The notes: generated by a model not told the origin, from the sequence alone. DNA of 64,000 nt from a candidate division TA06 bacterium (GCA_016235665.1 JACRJI010000003.1:224061-288060); one strand, 5' to 3'; positions 35,692-43,719 are shown, counted from the stretch's first letter. A program made the numbers and translations.

Positions 35692-36519
35692 TTAGAGTTC
35701 TTCAATTAACTTATCCCAATCATCCTTTTTTTGCATAAGCATGCCTGTTCTATACACATAACTCGACCCAATAGCCTGATCCTGATCCGGCAAGATTTTA
35801 ACGGGGGCATTACTGCGAAGCAGGTCTACGGGTATGTAGCCACAGACCTGTGCCTCAATTACATCAAATTGGGGGATGATGTCAGTTAGATGGTTCAGTG
35901 AATTATGGTCTCTTACTATTCTGATAAAATGGTTAAGAAACAACTCAACGCGTGAACAAATATATATTTCGGAAACTCTTGTCGTGTCTTCTATTTCCTT
36001 TTGTGGGACAATCAGCCATACATTTTTCATCTTGGTCGTTTTTATTGCAATTCTTTTACGGGCAGGATTATATACACGACCTCCACGGCGTGGTTTTGCT
36101 ATTTCAACGATATCTTGGCCTACAACAGCATCACGAAGGCTAAAATCTAAAGTTATATCAATATCGTAATGCCGTTTAATAAATTTGGTTACAGCAATTT
36201 CACCAAGTTTGCCGATGACGAAGTTTGAAACAAATTTGCCTGCCTCTCTTTGTTCGGTTGTGCCAAAATTGGATGTGGATTTATATTGATAAAAGCTTCT
36301 TATGGCAAATTCTAAACATTTTAAGTAATCTTCGCGTATGAGTTGTACCATACTATACTCACGCTGTGCTTTCCATTCGTTTAGCTCCGCGTCGGTGATA
36401 ACATAACTACGACCTTCTTTGTGCAACGGTAATTCTTTACCCACTTTTGCATAGTTCTCTAAATATTTTTTAGAAATATTTAAATAGTCACTTGCTTTTG
36501 TTAGTGTTAAGTTAGGCAC
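35692..36519 (-). CDS. Putative type II restriction endonuclease with N-terminal helix-turn-helix
   Basis: 275 residues. The first 55 residues look like an excisionase/MerR-type DNA-binding domain ('LTLTKASDYLNISKKYLENYA', then 'YVITDAELNEWKAQRE'). The remainder is not a family I recognise firmly; 'VTKFIKRHYDIDITLDFSLRD' followed by 'RIAIKTTKMKNVWLIVP' has the D-x(n)-[IV]-x-K spacing seen in PD-(D/E)xK nucleases. Position between a C5 methylase (15 bp away) and vsr (2 bp away) makes a restriction nuclease the natural reading. The HTH could also let it regulate its own operon. Recognition sequence unknown. Confidence 0.65.
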   Translation of the reverse strand: MPNLTLTKASDYLNISKKYLENYAKVGKELPLHKEGRSYVITDAELNEWKAQREYSMVQLIREDYLKCLEFAIRSFYQYKSTSNFGTTEQREAGKFVSNFVIGKLGEIAVTKFIKRHYDIDITLDFSLRDAVVGQDIVEIAKPRRGGRVYNPARKRIAIKTTKMKNVWLIVPQKEIEDTTRVSEIYICSRVELFLNHFIRIVRDHNSLNHLTDIIPQFDVIEAQVCGYIPVDLLRSNAPVKILPDQDQAIGSSYVYRTGMLMQKKDDWDKLIEEL

Positions 36520-36533
36520 GCTAAGCTCTCCAG

Positions 36534-37679
36534 TTATTTATTTTTGGTATTGTATTTTATTTCTTTTTCCAATATTCTTAATTGAACCGCTTCATATTCC
36601 TTGTAATTTTTCAAAGAATATTCAATATGGACAAGTGGCTCAAAAGATGGTTCAATGTAATCGTATGATATACCGGCAAGAGTGTTTAATATGGCTTTAA
36701 ATATTATTTTTGCTCCTTCTGGTGGTACTGCCATACCGATTTGTTTTCTTACGCTTTCTTTTGAACCTTTAAAAATAAAATTATCTGGGAATGTTTGTAA
36801 ACGTGCTCTCTCTCTATTCGTTAAGGCTCGATTTTCGGCCCAATGATATACATGTGTGCCACCGCCGCCGCTACCAGTGATAGTATATGCTGGTTTGTTA
36901 GGATCCAACCGTTTATATATCTGGCTTATTGTAGCCCCGTGTATATTTAAGGTTAATTCTTTTGGTAATTTAGCTGTAAAAGCATTTTCTCCAGGCCTTA
37001 TATGTTTTAATCGTTCAATAACAACTTCATTTTGTTTAGTTAATTCATTATTCGGTGCATTTTGTGGTATATGTGGTTGTGTAATTGCTTGTTTACAGGT
37101 TATAGGCTTGGGGGTAATAATTTGCGGTACTTTAAAAAATAATTTACAACTTTTATGTATACCTACTATAATAACACGATGCCTTGCTTGTGGTACGCCA
37201 TAGTATTCAAATTTATACAAATGCGGTGTAATGTTGTAGTTACAATCAAATAGTTCTTTAAGTATAGTTTTAAATGCGGTGCCATCATTTGCATTTGCTA
37301 AACCACCCACATTTTCTGCTAGAAACCATTTGGGTTGGTGATGTTTTAAAATCTTCACACCATAAGTATATAATGGGCCAAAATGGCCATTCATGCCCTT
37401 TTGTTTGCCAACAACGCTAAAATCATTGCAAGGGAAACCAAAAGCAAGACCATCAATGGGTGAAAGTTTTGCTAAATTTATTTTTGATACATCCTCACAA
37501 ATTACTTCACAATCGTTGCCCATATTCAATTTGTAAGTGTCGCAGGTATCTTTGTCGTAATCATTAGCCCATGCAGGCTTAATGTAAAATGACACACCAT
37601 CCTTTTTAACAATCACACTTTTGGCGCCAAGGGCCAACCCTCCGGGGCCGCAAAACAACTCACCCATTCTGTAAATCAT
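36534..37679 (-). CDS. DNA (cytosine-5-)-methyltransferase
   Basis: 381-residue C5 methylase with motifs in order: I 'GELFCGPGGLALGA' (SAM binding), IV 'GFPCNDFS' with catalytic Cys84, VI 'AENVGG', VIII 'GVPQARHRVIIVGI', target-recognition region about 190-265, IX 'RERARLQTFPDNF' and X 'IGMAVPPEGA'. Motif IV reads P-C-N where most members have P-C-Q, a minor oddity. It protects host DNA from the linked nuclease. First gene of an M-R-Vsr operon on the minus strand. AT-rich relative to flanking genes, consistent with transfer. Confidence 0.94.
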   Translation of the reverse strand: MIYRMGELFCGPGGLALGAKSVIVKKDGVSFYIKPAWANDYDKDTCDTYKLNMGNDCEVICEDVSKINLAKLSPIDGLAFGFPCNDFSVVGKQKGMNGHFGPLYTYGVKILKHHQPKWFLAENVGGLANANDGTAFKTILKELFDCNYNITPHLYKFEYYGVPQARHRVIIVGIHKSCKLFFKVPQIITPKPITCKQAITQPHIPQNAPNNELTKQNEVVIERLKHIRPGENAFTAKLPKELTLNIHGATISQIYKRLDPNKPAYTITGSGGGGTHVYHWAENRALTNRERARLQTFPDNFIFKGSKESVRKQIGMAVPPEGAKIIFKAILNTLAGISYDYIEPSFEPLVHIEYSLKNYKEYEAVQLRILEKEIKYNTKNK

Positions 37680-37910
37680 TTATCAATATCTCTTAATTAA
37701 AAATTTCTGAGAATAAATTACTAAGACTTAATTATCTATATTATATTCTATACTATACCACCGACAAAAACAAGCAAAATCTTTCCGTTAAAAGACCAGC
37801 CATTTTCCCCTTGAAAAGCCCCGTATTTTAAGATATAATAATTATTCTATCCCTGTTGGCAGGTTTGGGTTGTAAACAATAAACTTTTAATATAGTTAGG
37901 TTTACGCAAG

Positions 37911-39467
37911 ATGTCTGAAAAGACCATTGAGCAGATCATCAAAGCGCTGGAGGACCAGAAGGCGGTCATCTGCGATGCCGACGGCAAGCGGGCGGCCAAA
38001 CAGCACGAAAAGAAAAAACTCTCGGCCCGGGAGCGGATAGACCAGCTGCTGGATCCCCAGAGCTTCGTGGAGTTCGACGCCTTCGTCCAGCACCGCTGCG
38101 ACAACTTTGGCATGGACAAGGTGTCCATCCCGGCCGACGGCGTGGTCACCGGCTACGGCACGGTGGAGGGGCGCCCGGTCTTCCTGTTCTCCCAGGACTT
38201 CACCGTCACCGGGGGAAGCCTGGGCGAGGCCCACGCCCTAAAGATCGTCAAGATGCAGGACATGGCGCTTAAGATGGGCGTCCCGGTCATCGGCATCAAC
38301 GATTCCGGCGGAGCCCGCATCCAGGAGGGCGTGGACTCCCTGCACGGCTACGGCATGATATTCTTCCGCAACACCCGGTCCTCGGGCGTCATCCCCCAGA
38401 TCTCCGTGATCTTAGGCCCCTGCGCCGGAGGTGCGGTCTATTCGCCCGCCATCACCGATTTCGTCTTCATGGTGGACAAGGTCTCCAACATGTACATCAC
38501 CGGGCCCCAGGTGATCAAGGCCGTGATGGGCGAGGAGGTGGGCCTGGAAGAACTGGGCGGGGCCATGGCCCACAACCAGGTCTCGGGTAACGGGCATTTT
38601 GCCTATCCCACCGAAGAGCACTGCTTTGCCGGGGTGCGCAAACTGCTGTCCTTCCTGCCGGCCAACAATCTGGAAGACCCGCCGGTATTGGACACTACCG
38701 ACGAGCCCGGCCGGATAGACATGGAACTGCGGACCATCGTCCCGGTGAACCCCAAGATGCCTTATGACGCCAAGGACATAATTCTAAGAGTGGTTGACAA
38801 CGGCGACTTCCTGGAGGTCCACGAGCACTTTGCTCCCAACATCGTAGTGGGTTTTGGCCGGGTGGGCGGGCACAGCGTGGGCATAGTGGCCAACCAGCCC
38901 CAGGTGCTGGCCGGCTGTCTGGACATCAACTCCTCGGACAAGGCCGCCCGTTTCATCCGCTTTTGCGACGCCTTCAACATCCCGCTGGTGACCTTTGTGG
39001 ACTGCCCGGGCTACCTGCCGGGAAAACAGCAGGAGCACGGCGGGATCATCCGCCACGGGGCCAAGATCCTGTTCGCCTACTCCGAGGCCACCGTGCCCAA
39101 GATCACCGTCACTTTGCGCAAATCATACGGCGGGGCCCACATCGCCATGTGCAACAAGGACCTGGGATCGGACCTGATGCTGGCCTGGCCCCAGGCCGAG
39201 ATCGCGGTGATGGGCGCCTCCGGCGCGGTCAACGTCATCTTCCGCAAGCAGATCGACGGTGCGGCCGACCAGAACAAGAAGCGCCAGGAGCTGATAGCCA
39301 CCTACGAAGAGATGTTCTCCAACCCCTACGAAGCCGCCAAGCGCGGTTACGTGGACGCGGTGATAGCGCCGGAAGAAACAAGGGGAAGGGTGGCCTCGGC
39401 CCTGGCCATCCTCAAGACCAAGCGCGAGCAGTCGCCCAACAAGAAGCACGGGAACATACCGCTCTAA
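37911..39467 (+). CDS. mmdA: Acyl-CoA carboxyltransferase (methylmalonyl-CoA decarboxylase alpha / transcarboxylase 12S)
   Basis: 518 residues, matching the 12S subunit of transcarboxylase and MmdA/PccB carboxyltransferases. It shows two crotonase-like halves: the first with 'GVPVIGINDSGGARIQEGVDSL' and 'VILGPCAGGAVYSPAITDF', the second with 'NIPLVTFVDCPGYLPG', 'GGIIRHGAKILFAYSEATVPK' and 'SYGGAHIAMC'. It moves the carboxyl group between biotin and propionyl/methylmalonyl-CoA in the cytoplasm. Downstream come a small subunit, a biotin carrier and a 5S-like subunit, so together they fit methylmalonyl-CoA:pyruvate transcarboxylase. A decarboxylase whose membrane beta subunit is elsewhere is the alternative. 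Confidence 0.92.
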   Translation: MSEKTIEQIIKALEDQKAVICDADGKRAAKQHEKKKLSARERIDQLLDPQSFVEFDAFVQHRCDNFGMDKVSIPADGVVTGYGTVEGRPVFLFSQDFTVTGGSLGEAHALKIVKMQDMALKMGVPVIGINDSGGARIQEGVDSLHGYGMIFFRNTRSSGVIPQISVILGPCAGGAVYSPAITDFVFMVDKVSNMYITGPQVIKAVMGEEVGLEELGGAMAHNQVSGNGHFAYPTEEHCFAGVRKLLSFLPANNLEDPPVLDTTDEPGRIDMELRTIVPVNPKMPYDAKDIILRVVDNGDFLEVHEHFAPNIVVGFGRVGGHSVGIVANQPQVLAGCLDINSSDKAARFIRFCDAFNIPLVTFVDCPGYLPGKQQEHGGIIRHGAKILFAYSEATVPKITVTLRKSYGGAHIAMCNKDLGSDLMLAWPQAEIAVMGASGAVNVIFRKQIDGAADQNKKRQELIATYEEMFSNPYEAAKRGYVDAVIAPEETRGRVASALAILKTKREQSPNKKHGNIPL

Positions 39468-39468
39468 C

Positions 39469-39601
39469 AGTTGAGTGTTTCCCGTTTACTGTTTGAAGTT
39501 GGCACCAACAGTGAACGTAGAACGGTAATAACGATTGAGCGTTTCCGGTTTACTGTTTGAAGTTTGATTCAACAGTAAACGGTCAACACCAAACAGTAAA
39601 C
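39469..39601. repeat. Intergenic repeat cluster built on GTTTACTGTT
   Basis: Two 30-bp direct copies (39471-39500 and 39535-39564, 28 of 30 identical), each containing GTTTACTGTT, followed by two inverted copies AACAGTAAAC at 39571-39580 and 39592-39601. It fills the gap between mmdA and the small subunit gene and could form alternative hairpins in the transcript. Confidence 0.75.
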
Positions 39602-39615
39602 ATTTGGTTAAAAGT

Positions 39616-39801
39616 ATGAGTCAGAAGAAAGAGAACATCCCCGCCGAGATCCAGGTGGCCATAGCCGCCGCCCTGGGGCGCTATCTAAAGGACGACAAGC
39701 TGGCCTTCCACGTAGCCTCCATCAAGCCGGTGCACCATTCCGAGATCAACCTTTGGGCGCTGGCCGGAAGGCAGGAGAACATGGGCGGCCCCAGGAAATA
39801 A
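39616..39801 (+). CDS. Small subunit of the carboxyltransferase cluster (OadG/MmdD C-terminal-like)
   Basis: 61 residues from ATG 39616 (a TTG four codons earlier is in frame). The body 'EIQVAIAAALGRYL' and the end 'INLWALAGRQENMGG' resemble the C-terminal tail of MmdD/OadG-type subunits of biotin decarboxylases, which end in W-x3-G-R. It lacks the N-terminal transmembrane helix of OadG, so it is soluble, which suits a carboxyltransferase complex rather than a sodium pump. It lies between the alpha subunit and the biotin carrier. Role as an assembly or linker subunit is inference. Confidence 0.7.
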   Translation: MSQKKENIPAEIQVAIAAALGRYLKDDKLAFHVASIKPVHHSEINLWALAGRQENMGGPRK

Positions 39802-39803
39802 TC

Positions 39804-39838
39804 TTTGCCACAGAGACACAGAGGCACGGAGAAAAATA
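39804..39838. repeat. CACAGAG-type dispersed repeat copy
   Basis: Contains the 16-mer at 39804-39819 (TTTGCCACAGAGACAC) that also occurs exactly at 26227-26242, upstream of flavodoxin. Both copies lie in spacers and continue with GACACAGAGG/CACAGAGGC-like words. Confidence 0.6.
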
Positions 39839-39879
39839 AGCATCATTTGATTTCTTAGAAATAATACGAAAGGTCAAAC

Positions 39880-40278
39880 ATGTCCCGCAAGTACATCGTA
39901 AAGGTAAACAACAAGGCCTACGAGGTGGAGGTCGAGGAGGTCGGCAAGAAGCCGGCTTTGGCCCCCATTCCCGCCCCCACCGGTCCCAAGACCATCTCGG
40001 TGACCGTTCCCCAGGCGGCCCCGGCCGCGGCCCCGGGAAAGCCCCAGGCCCAGATAGCCGAGGGCCAGAAGGTCATCCCCGCTCCCATGACCGGGACCAT
40101 CATCAAGGTGCTGTGCCAGGTGGGCCAGGAGGTGAAGGACGGCGACGTGCTGCTCAAACTTGAAGCCATGAAGATGGAGACCTCGCTCTCCACCCCGGTG
40201 GCCGGCAAGGTGGTCGAGATCCGGGTCAAGCCGGGACAGACCGTCACCGCCGGCGAAGCTTTGGTCATACTGTCCTAA
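39880..40278 (+). CDS. Biotin carboxyl carrier protein (transcarboxylase 1.3S-like)
   Basis: 132 residues: a basic N-terminal anchor (1-35, 'KYIVKVNNKAYEVEVEEV'), an Ala/Pro-rich linker (40-60) and a biotinyl domain with the modification site Lys98 in 'KLEAMKMET' preceded by 'IPAPMTGTIIKV'. Length and order match the 1.3S subunit of transcarboxylase and the gamma/C-terminal part of methylmalonyl-CoA decarboxylase. It shuttles CO2 as carboxybiotin between the 12S-like and 5S-like subunits encoded on either side. No ribosome-binding site is striking beyond GAAAGG upstream. Confidence 0.93.
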   Translation: MSRKYIVKVNNKAYEVEVEEVGKKPALAPIPAPTGPKTISVTVPQAAPAAAPGKPQAQIAEGQKVIPAPMTGTIIKVLCQVGQEVKDGDVLLKLEAMKMETSLSTPVAGKVVEIRVKPGQTVTAGEALVILS

Positions 40279-40295
40279 CAGCATAAAGAAAATAT

Positions 40296-40395
40296 CTATC
40301 CGCAGATTACACAGATTGACACAGATCGGGATTTATTATTTCAGGAAAAACCAGAATATAAAAAATCTGCGATAATCTGCGAAATCTGTGGATAG
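40296..40395. repeat. Imperfect inverted repeat in the BCCP-5S spacer
   Basis: Arms at 40296-40317 and 40374-40395 (CTATCC...CAGATT type, 19 of 22 matching), separated by 56 bp. It belongs to a style of ATCTGCG/ATCTGTGG repeat seen once in this window. Confidence 0.65.
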
Positions 40396-40420
40396 TAACC
40401 CCCATGAAGCAGGAATAAAG

Positions 40421-41926
40421 ATGTTAAAAAAATCAGATAAGATCGAAAGTGCCAACAAGGGCCAACTGGTCAACATCACCGAGACCGCCTTCCGGGACGC
40501 CCACCAGAGCCTGATAGCCACCCGGATGCGGACCGAGGACATGATCCCCATGATCGAGAAGATGGACCAGGTGGGTTACTGGTCGTTCGAGATGTGGGGC
40601 GGGGCCACCTTTGACACCATGCTCCGCTTTCTGGACGAGAACCCCTGGGAGCGGATCCGGATATTCAAAAAACACACCAAGAAGACCAAACTCCAGATGC
40701 TGCTGCGGGGCCAGAACCTGGTGGGCTACAAGCATTACTCCGACGACATCCTGGAGCGGTTCATCAAAAAGGCGGCCGAGCTGGGCATCGACGTCTTCCG
40801 GGTGTTCGACGCCCTGAACGACATCCGCAACATGGAGAAGGCCATCGTCACCGCCAAAAAGACCGGGGCCACCGTCCAGGGCGCGCTGAGCTACACCATC
40901 TCGCCGGTGCACTCCATAGACGGCTTCGTGTCCTTCGCCAAGGAGCTCAAGAACCTGGGCTGCGACATCATCACCATCAAGGACATGGCCGGGCTGATCT
41001 CCCCGGCCTCGGCCCAGGAGCTGATATCAAAACTTAAATCAGAAGTGGGCCTGCCGGTCTGCCTGCACTCCCACTGCACCACCGGCATGGCACCGACCTC
41101 ATACTTCGCCGCAGCCCAGGCCGGGGCCGACATCCTGGACTGCGCCATCTCGCCCTTCGGCTCGGGCACCAGCCAGCCGCCCACCGAGTCCATGGTGGAG
41201 ATGCTGGACAACGCCGGTTTCGGGCTGAAGGTGGACAAGTCGCACTTTTTGGAGATCGCCGAGTATTTCCAGGACATCAAGGACCGGGCCTACCAGCACC
41301 TGATCACCCCGGTGGCCGAGAGGGTGGACGTCCGGGCCCTGGTCTACCAGGTGCCGGGCGGGATGCTGACCAACATGGTCAGCCAGCTGGAAAAGCAGAA
41401 TGCCCTGGACAAGTTCGAGGCCGTGCTCAAGGAGATCCCCAAGGTGCGGGCCGAGCTGGGCTACGTGCCGCTGGTGACCCCCACCTCGCAGATAGTGGGC
41501 ACCCAGGCCACCTTCAACGTGCTGGCCGGGGAAAGATACAAGATCATCATCCAGGAGGTCAAGGACCTCTGCAAGGGCCTGTACGGCAAGACCCCGGCCC
41601 CCATCGACCCGGTTGTGATGAAGAAGGCCATCGGCGACGAGAAGCCCATCACCGACCGCCCGGCCAGCCACATCGCTCCGGAATGGGAGAAGTGCAAGAA
41701 GGAGATGGAGGGGATATCGGACAAGGAAGAGGACATCCTGTCCTACGCCCTGTACCCGGCGGTGGCCAAGGAGTATTTTGAGGTCCAGAAGGACCCCCTT
41801 AAGAAGAAGGCCCGCCAGGATTCCCTCAAAGTGGGCCTGCCCTCGCCCGATGGCCATCCCCAGCGCCATTTCGTGATGCGGGTCAACGGCCAGGATTATG
41901 AAGTGGGCGTCACCGAGACCGAATAA
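40421..41926 (+). CDS. Pyruvate/oxaloacetate carboxyltransferase (transcarboxylase 5S / PycB-like)
   Basis: About 501 residues, close to the 505 of the 5S subunit. TIM-barrel motifs: 'ITETAFRDAHQSL' (metal Asp), 'FRVFDALND', 'ITIKDMAGLISP' (carbamylated, metal-bridging Lys) and 'VCLHSHCTTGMA' (two metal His), followed by the C-terminal conserved domain 'VPGGMLTNMVSQL'. It transfers the carboxyl from biotin to pyruvate, giving oxaloacetate, or the reverse. ATG 40421 has AGGA at good spacing; an upstream GTG at 40388 is inferior. No fused biotinyl domain, since BCCP is a separate gene just upstream. Confidence 0.92.
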   Translation: MLKKSDKIESANKGQLVNITETAFRDAHQSLIATRMRTEDMIPMIEKMDQVGYWSFEMWGGATFDTMLRFLDENPWERIRIFKKHTKKTKLQMLLRGQNLVGYKHYSDDILERFIKKAAELGIDVFRVFDALNDIRNMEKAIVTAKKTGATVQGALSYTISPVHSIDGFVSFAKELKNLGCDIITIKDMAGLISPASAQELISKLKSEVGLPVCLHSHCTTGMAPTSYFAAAQAGADILDCAISPFGSGTSQPPTESMVEMLDNAGFGLKVDKSHFLEIAEYFQDIKDRAYQHLITPVAERVDVRALVYQVPGGMLTNMVSQLEKQNALDKFEAVLKEIPKVRAELGYVPLVTPTSQIVGTQATFNVLAGERYKIIIQEVKDLCKGLYGKTPAPIDPVVMKKAIGDEKPITDRPASHIAPEWEKCKKEMEGISDKEEDILSYALYPAVAKEYFEVQKDPLKKKARQDSLKVGLPSPDGHPQRHFVMRVNGQDYEVGVTETE

Positions 41927-41936
41927 CAAAGATAAT

Positions 41937-41995
41937 CGTAAGGGCAGGTTTTAAACCTGCCCCAACTCGTAAGGGTTTGATTAATCAAACCCCAA
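41937..41995. repeat. Twin palindromes with shared CGTAAGGG leader
   Basis: Two short palindromes: 41942-41962 (10-bp arms GGGCAGGTTT/AAACCTGCCC with one central base) and 41973-41992 (a perfect 20-bp palindrome GGGTTTGATT/AATCAAACCC). Each is preceded by CGTAA and followed by CCAAC/CAAC. They fill the spacer before the bactofilin gene and look like two members of one small palindromic family. Confidence 0.75.
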
Positions 41996-42015
41996 CAGTA
42001 AAGGAAGAGCAAACG

Positions 42016-42378
42016 ATGGACAAAAAGACGGAGATCGGCGGCGGACCGATGAACACCCTGCTGGGCAAGGGCTCCAGTTTTAACGGCACTCTTAAAGTTG
42101 AAGGCGGGATCAGGATAGACGGCCAGGTTGAGGGGCAGGTAGAGACCAGCGGCACCCTGGTGATAGGTAAAGAGGGGTCATTGAAGGCTGAGATCCGGGC
42201 CAAGGACGCCATCATCGGCGGCAAGGTAATCGGGAACATAGTCGCTTCGAACAAGATTGAACTGCAAAGCGGCGCCCATTACAGCGGGGACATCAAGTGC
42301 CGGGGTCTGATCATAGACAGCGATGTTTATTTTGACGGAACCTCCAAGATGTTGGGCCAACACGAAAGCAAGGCCTGA
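42016..42378 (+). CDS. Bactofilin (polymer-forming cytoskeletal protein)
   Basis: About 120 residues with the bactofilin right-handed beta-helix core (PF04519): 'FNGTLKVEGGIRIDGQVEG', 'TLVIGKEGSLKAEIRAKDAII', 'KVIGNI', 'IELQSGAHYSGDIKC'. Bactofilins polymerise without nucleotides and help set cell shape or localise cell-wall enzymes at the membrane. ATG 42016 follows AAGGAAG; an earlier in-frame ATG at 41977 lies inside a palindromic repeat and is unlikely. Single gene, followed by a strong bidirectional terminator. Confidence 0.92.
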   Translation: MDKKTEIGGGPMNTLLGKGSSFNGTLKVEGGIRIDGQVEGQVETSGTLVIGKEGSLKAEIRAKDAIIGGKVIGNIVASNKIELQSGAHYSGDIKCRGLIIDSDVYFDGTSKMLGQHESKA

Positions 42379-42396
42379 GATCTGAGAAGGCAAACC

Positions 42397-42440
42397 AAAG
42401 GAGAAGAGGCTGGAATTATTATTCCAGCCTCTTCTCCTTT
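42397..42440. terminator. Bidirectional Rho-independent terminator
   Basis: Perfect 20-bp stem (42397-42416 and 42421-42440) with a TATT loop, between the convergent bactofilin gene and the 80-residue minus-strand gene. Confidence 0.9.
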
Positions 42441-42464
42441 TTCCGGCGTTGGGATTCCTAAATA

Positions 42465-42707
42465 TCAAACGCCCAAGCCCACGAACTTGACGTCCGGTTC
42501 CAGGGACAGCCCTTTGTGAAAACTGCCGATGCCGTCTTTGTCGCCGCTGACGGTGAACCGCAGCTTTTTCCGGTTCATCTGGCCGTCCTCCTCCAGTATC
42601 CTTACCGCCAGCCGGTTCTGCTGAGCCAGATTCATCAGGCTGGTCTTAAGGTCGGCCCCGGCCGGGCCCACCACCCAAAATTCTTCCATCAATATTTTTT
42701 CCATCAT
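42465..42707 (-). CDS. Small hypothetical protein
   Basis: 80 residues, not recognised. It reads 'EFWVVGPAGADLKTSLMNLA' and 'KLRFTVSGDKDGIGSFHKGL', with an alternating pattern of a small alpha/beta domain. The start is one of two adjacent ATGs (42707 or 42704) preceded by GGGAG at about 8 nt; the frame remains open well upstream but that part has no coding look. It is cytoplasmic, with no signal or membrane segment. It shares a strand with the lipoprotein gene upstream and ends at a bidirectional terminator. Confidence 0.6.
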   Translation of the reverse strand: MMEKILMEEFWVVGPAGADLKTSLMNLAQQNRLAVRILEEDGQMNRKKLRFTVSGDKDGIGSFHKGLSLEPDVKFVGLGV

Positions 42708-42801
42708 TGTCAGATCTCCCAACTTTAGGTTTATTGACTGCATACCGGTGCAGCAGACAAGGTAAAATTTATTGTTCCAAAACCTTGCTCTCTGATGTGT
42801 A

Positions 42802-43719
42802 TCAGGGCAAGTTGACTGTGTCCGCGGCCACGATGTAGGGCAGGCACCAGGCTTTGGCCGAGTATGTGGCAGTGTTGTCACCAAACAGACAATTCTGGCT
42901 GATGACATCGACCGAAGCGTGGCGGACCCCCAGCAAGGCATCAACCGGTACCTGCCAGCTGTAGGTGAACATCTGGCCGTCAACTTTTTCCAGAGGGCGC
43001 CGGTCGTGCACCCGGTAAAGCCAGCGATGCAGAAATGACCAGAACTGGCCGGAGGGCGAGGCCCAGACGCTGACGGTCACAGAGTCTCCGGGATTGAACA
43101 CCGGCAGCAGGTTACGAAGCCGGGTCTGAACCATATCCAGGGGTTTGATGACCACAATGCCGTTGCTGTTGGCGCAGCCGCTGATCACCACGCTGTCGAT
43201 GCCCAGGCCGGGGTCGCCGTTAAGGGTGTACAGTTCCAGCGGGGTCACCCCCCAGACATGCCAAACATCATTGATCTTGCGCAGTCTGGCATAGCGGGTG
43301 GCCCGGTCATGCAGGCCGGCGCTGTTGAAGTTGCGCTGGAAGGGATCCCGGATGCTGTCACCGTCATTGTCCACATACATTATGCCGTAAATATCCAATG
43401 TTATAGTGGCGGTGGCGTTGATGCTGTCCGGGTCCAGGGTAACGCTGACCGTCCTGACCACCTGATCGACCTTCCGGGCAAACTTGATGGAGTCGGGAAA
43501 GATCTCGTTTTTGTCGGCAGATTTTAAGGAGGTAACAGATAACGGTATGGAAGTTCCATCATTGACAAAGGTGGTGGTATCGGTATATTGAGAGGAAAGC
43601 AACAGGTCTTTTATCTGATCTTCATCGGAGATCGTGGCCTCGGTCGGTGTTTTACTGCAGCTTAAGGATATAAATGCTGCCATCAATAAAGCCAGGCAAA
43701 CACATAGTGGTTGTTTCAT
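42802..43719 (-). CDS. Putative lipoprotein of unknown function
   Basis: 305 residues with an N-terminal signal ('LCVCLALLMAAFISLSCSK') ending in a possible lipobox S-L-S-C, so probably lipid-anchored in the envelope. The N-terminal region of the mature protein ('SDEDQIKDLLLSS') and the following 'WHVWGVTPLELYTL' suggest a secreted beta-rich protein; the C-terminal 'PGDSVTVSVWA' region looks Ig-like. No catalytic motif is visible. The gene is preceded by an AT-rich region shared divergently with hsp20. Function unknown. Confidence 0.7.
   Translation of the reverse strand: MKQPLCVCLALLMAAFISLSCSKTPTEATISDEDQIKDLLLSSQYTDTTTFVNDGTSIPLSVTSLKSADKNEIFPDSIKFARKVDQVVRTVSVTLDPDSINATATITLDIYGIMYVDNDGDSIRDPFQRNFNSAGLHDRATRYARLRKINDVWHVWGVTPLELYTLNGDPGLGIDSVVISGCANSNGIVVIKPLDMVQTRLRNLLPVFNPGDSVTVSVWASPSGQFWSFLHRWLYRVHDRRPLEKVDGQMFTYSWQVPVDALLGVRHASVDVISQNCLFGDNTATYSAKAWCLPYIVAADTVNLP

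Noticed and set aside
35253-37700. Restriction-modification block as part of a larger mobile element
   Set aside because: AT-rich, but no transposase, integrase or flanking repeats seen; kept as a stand-alone operon.
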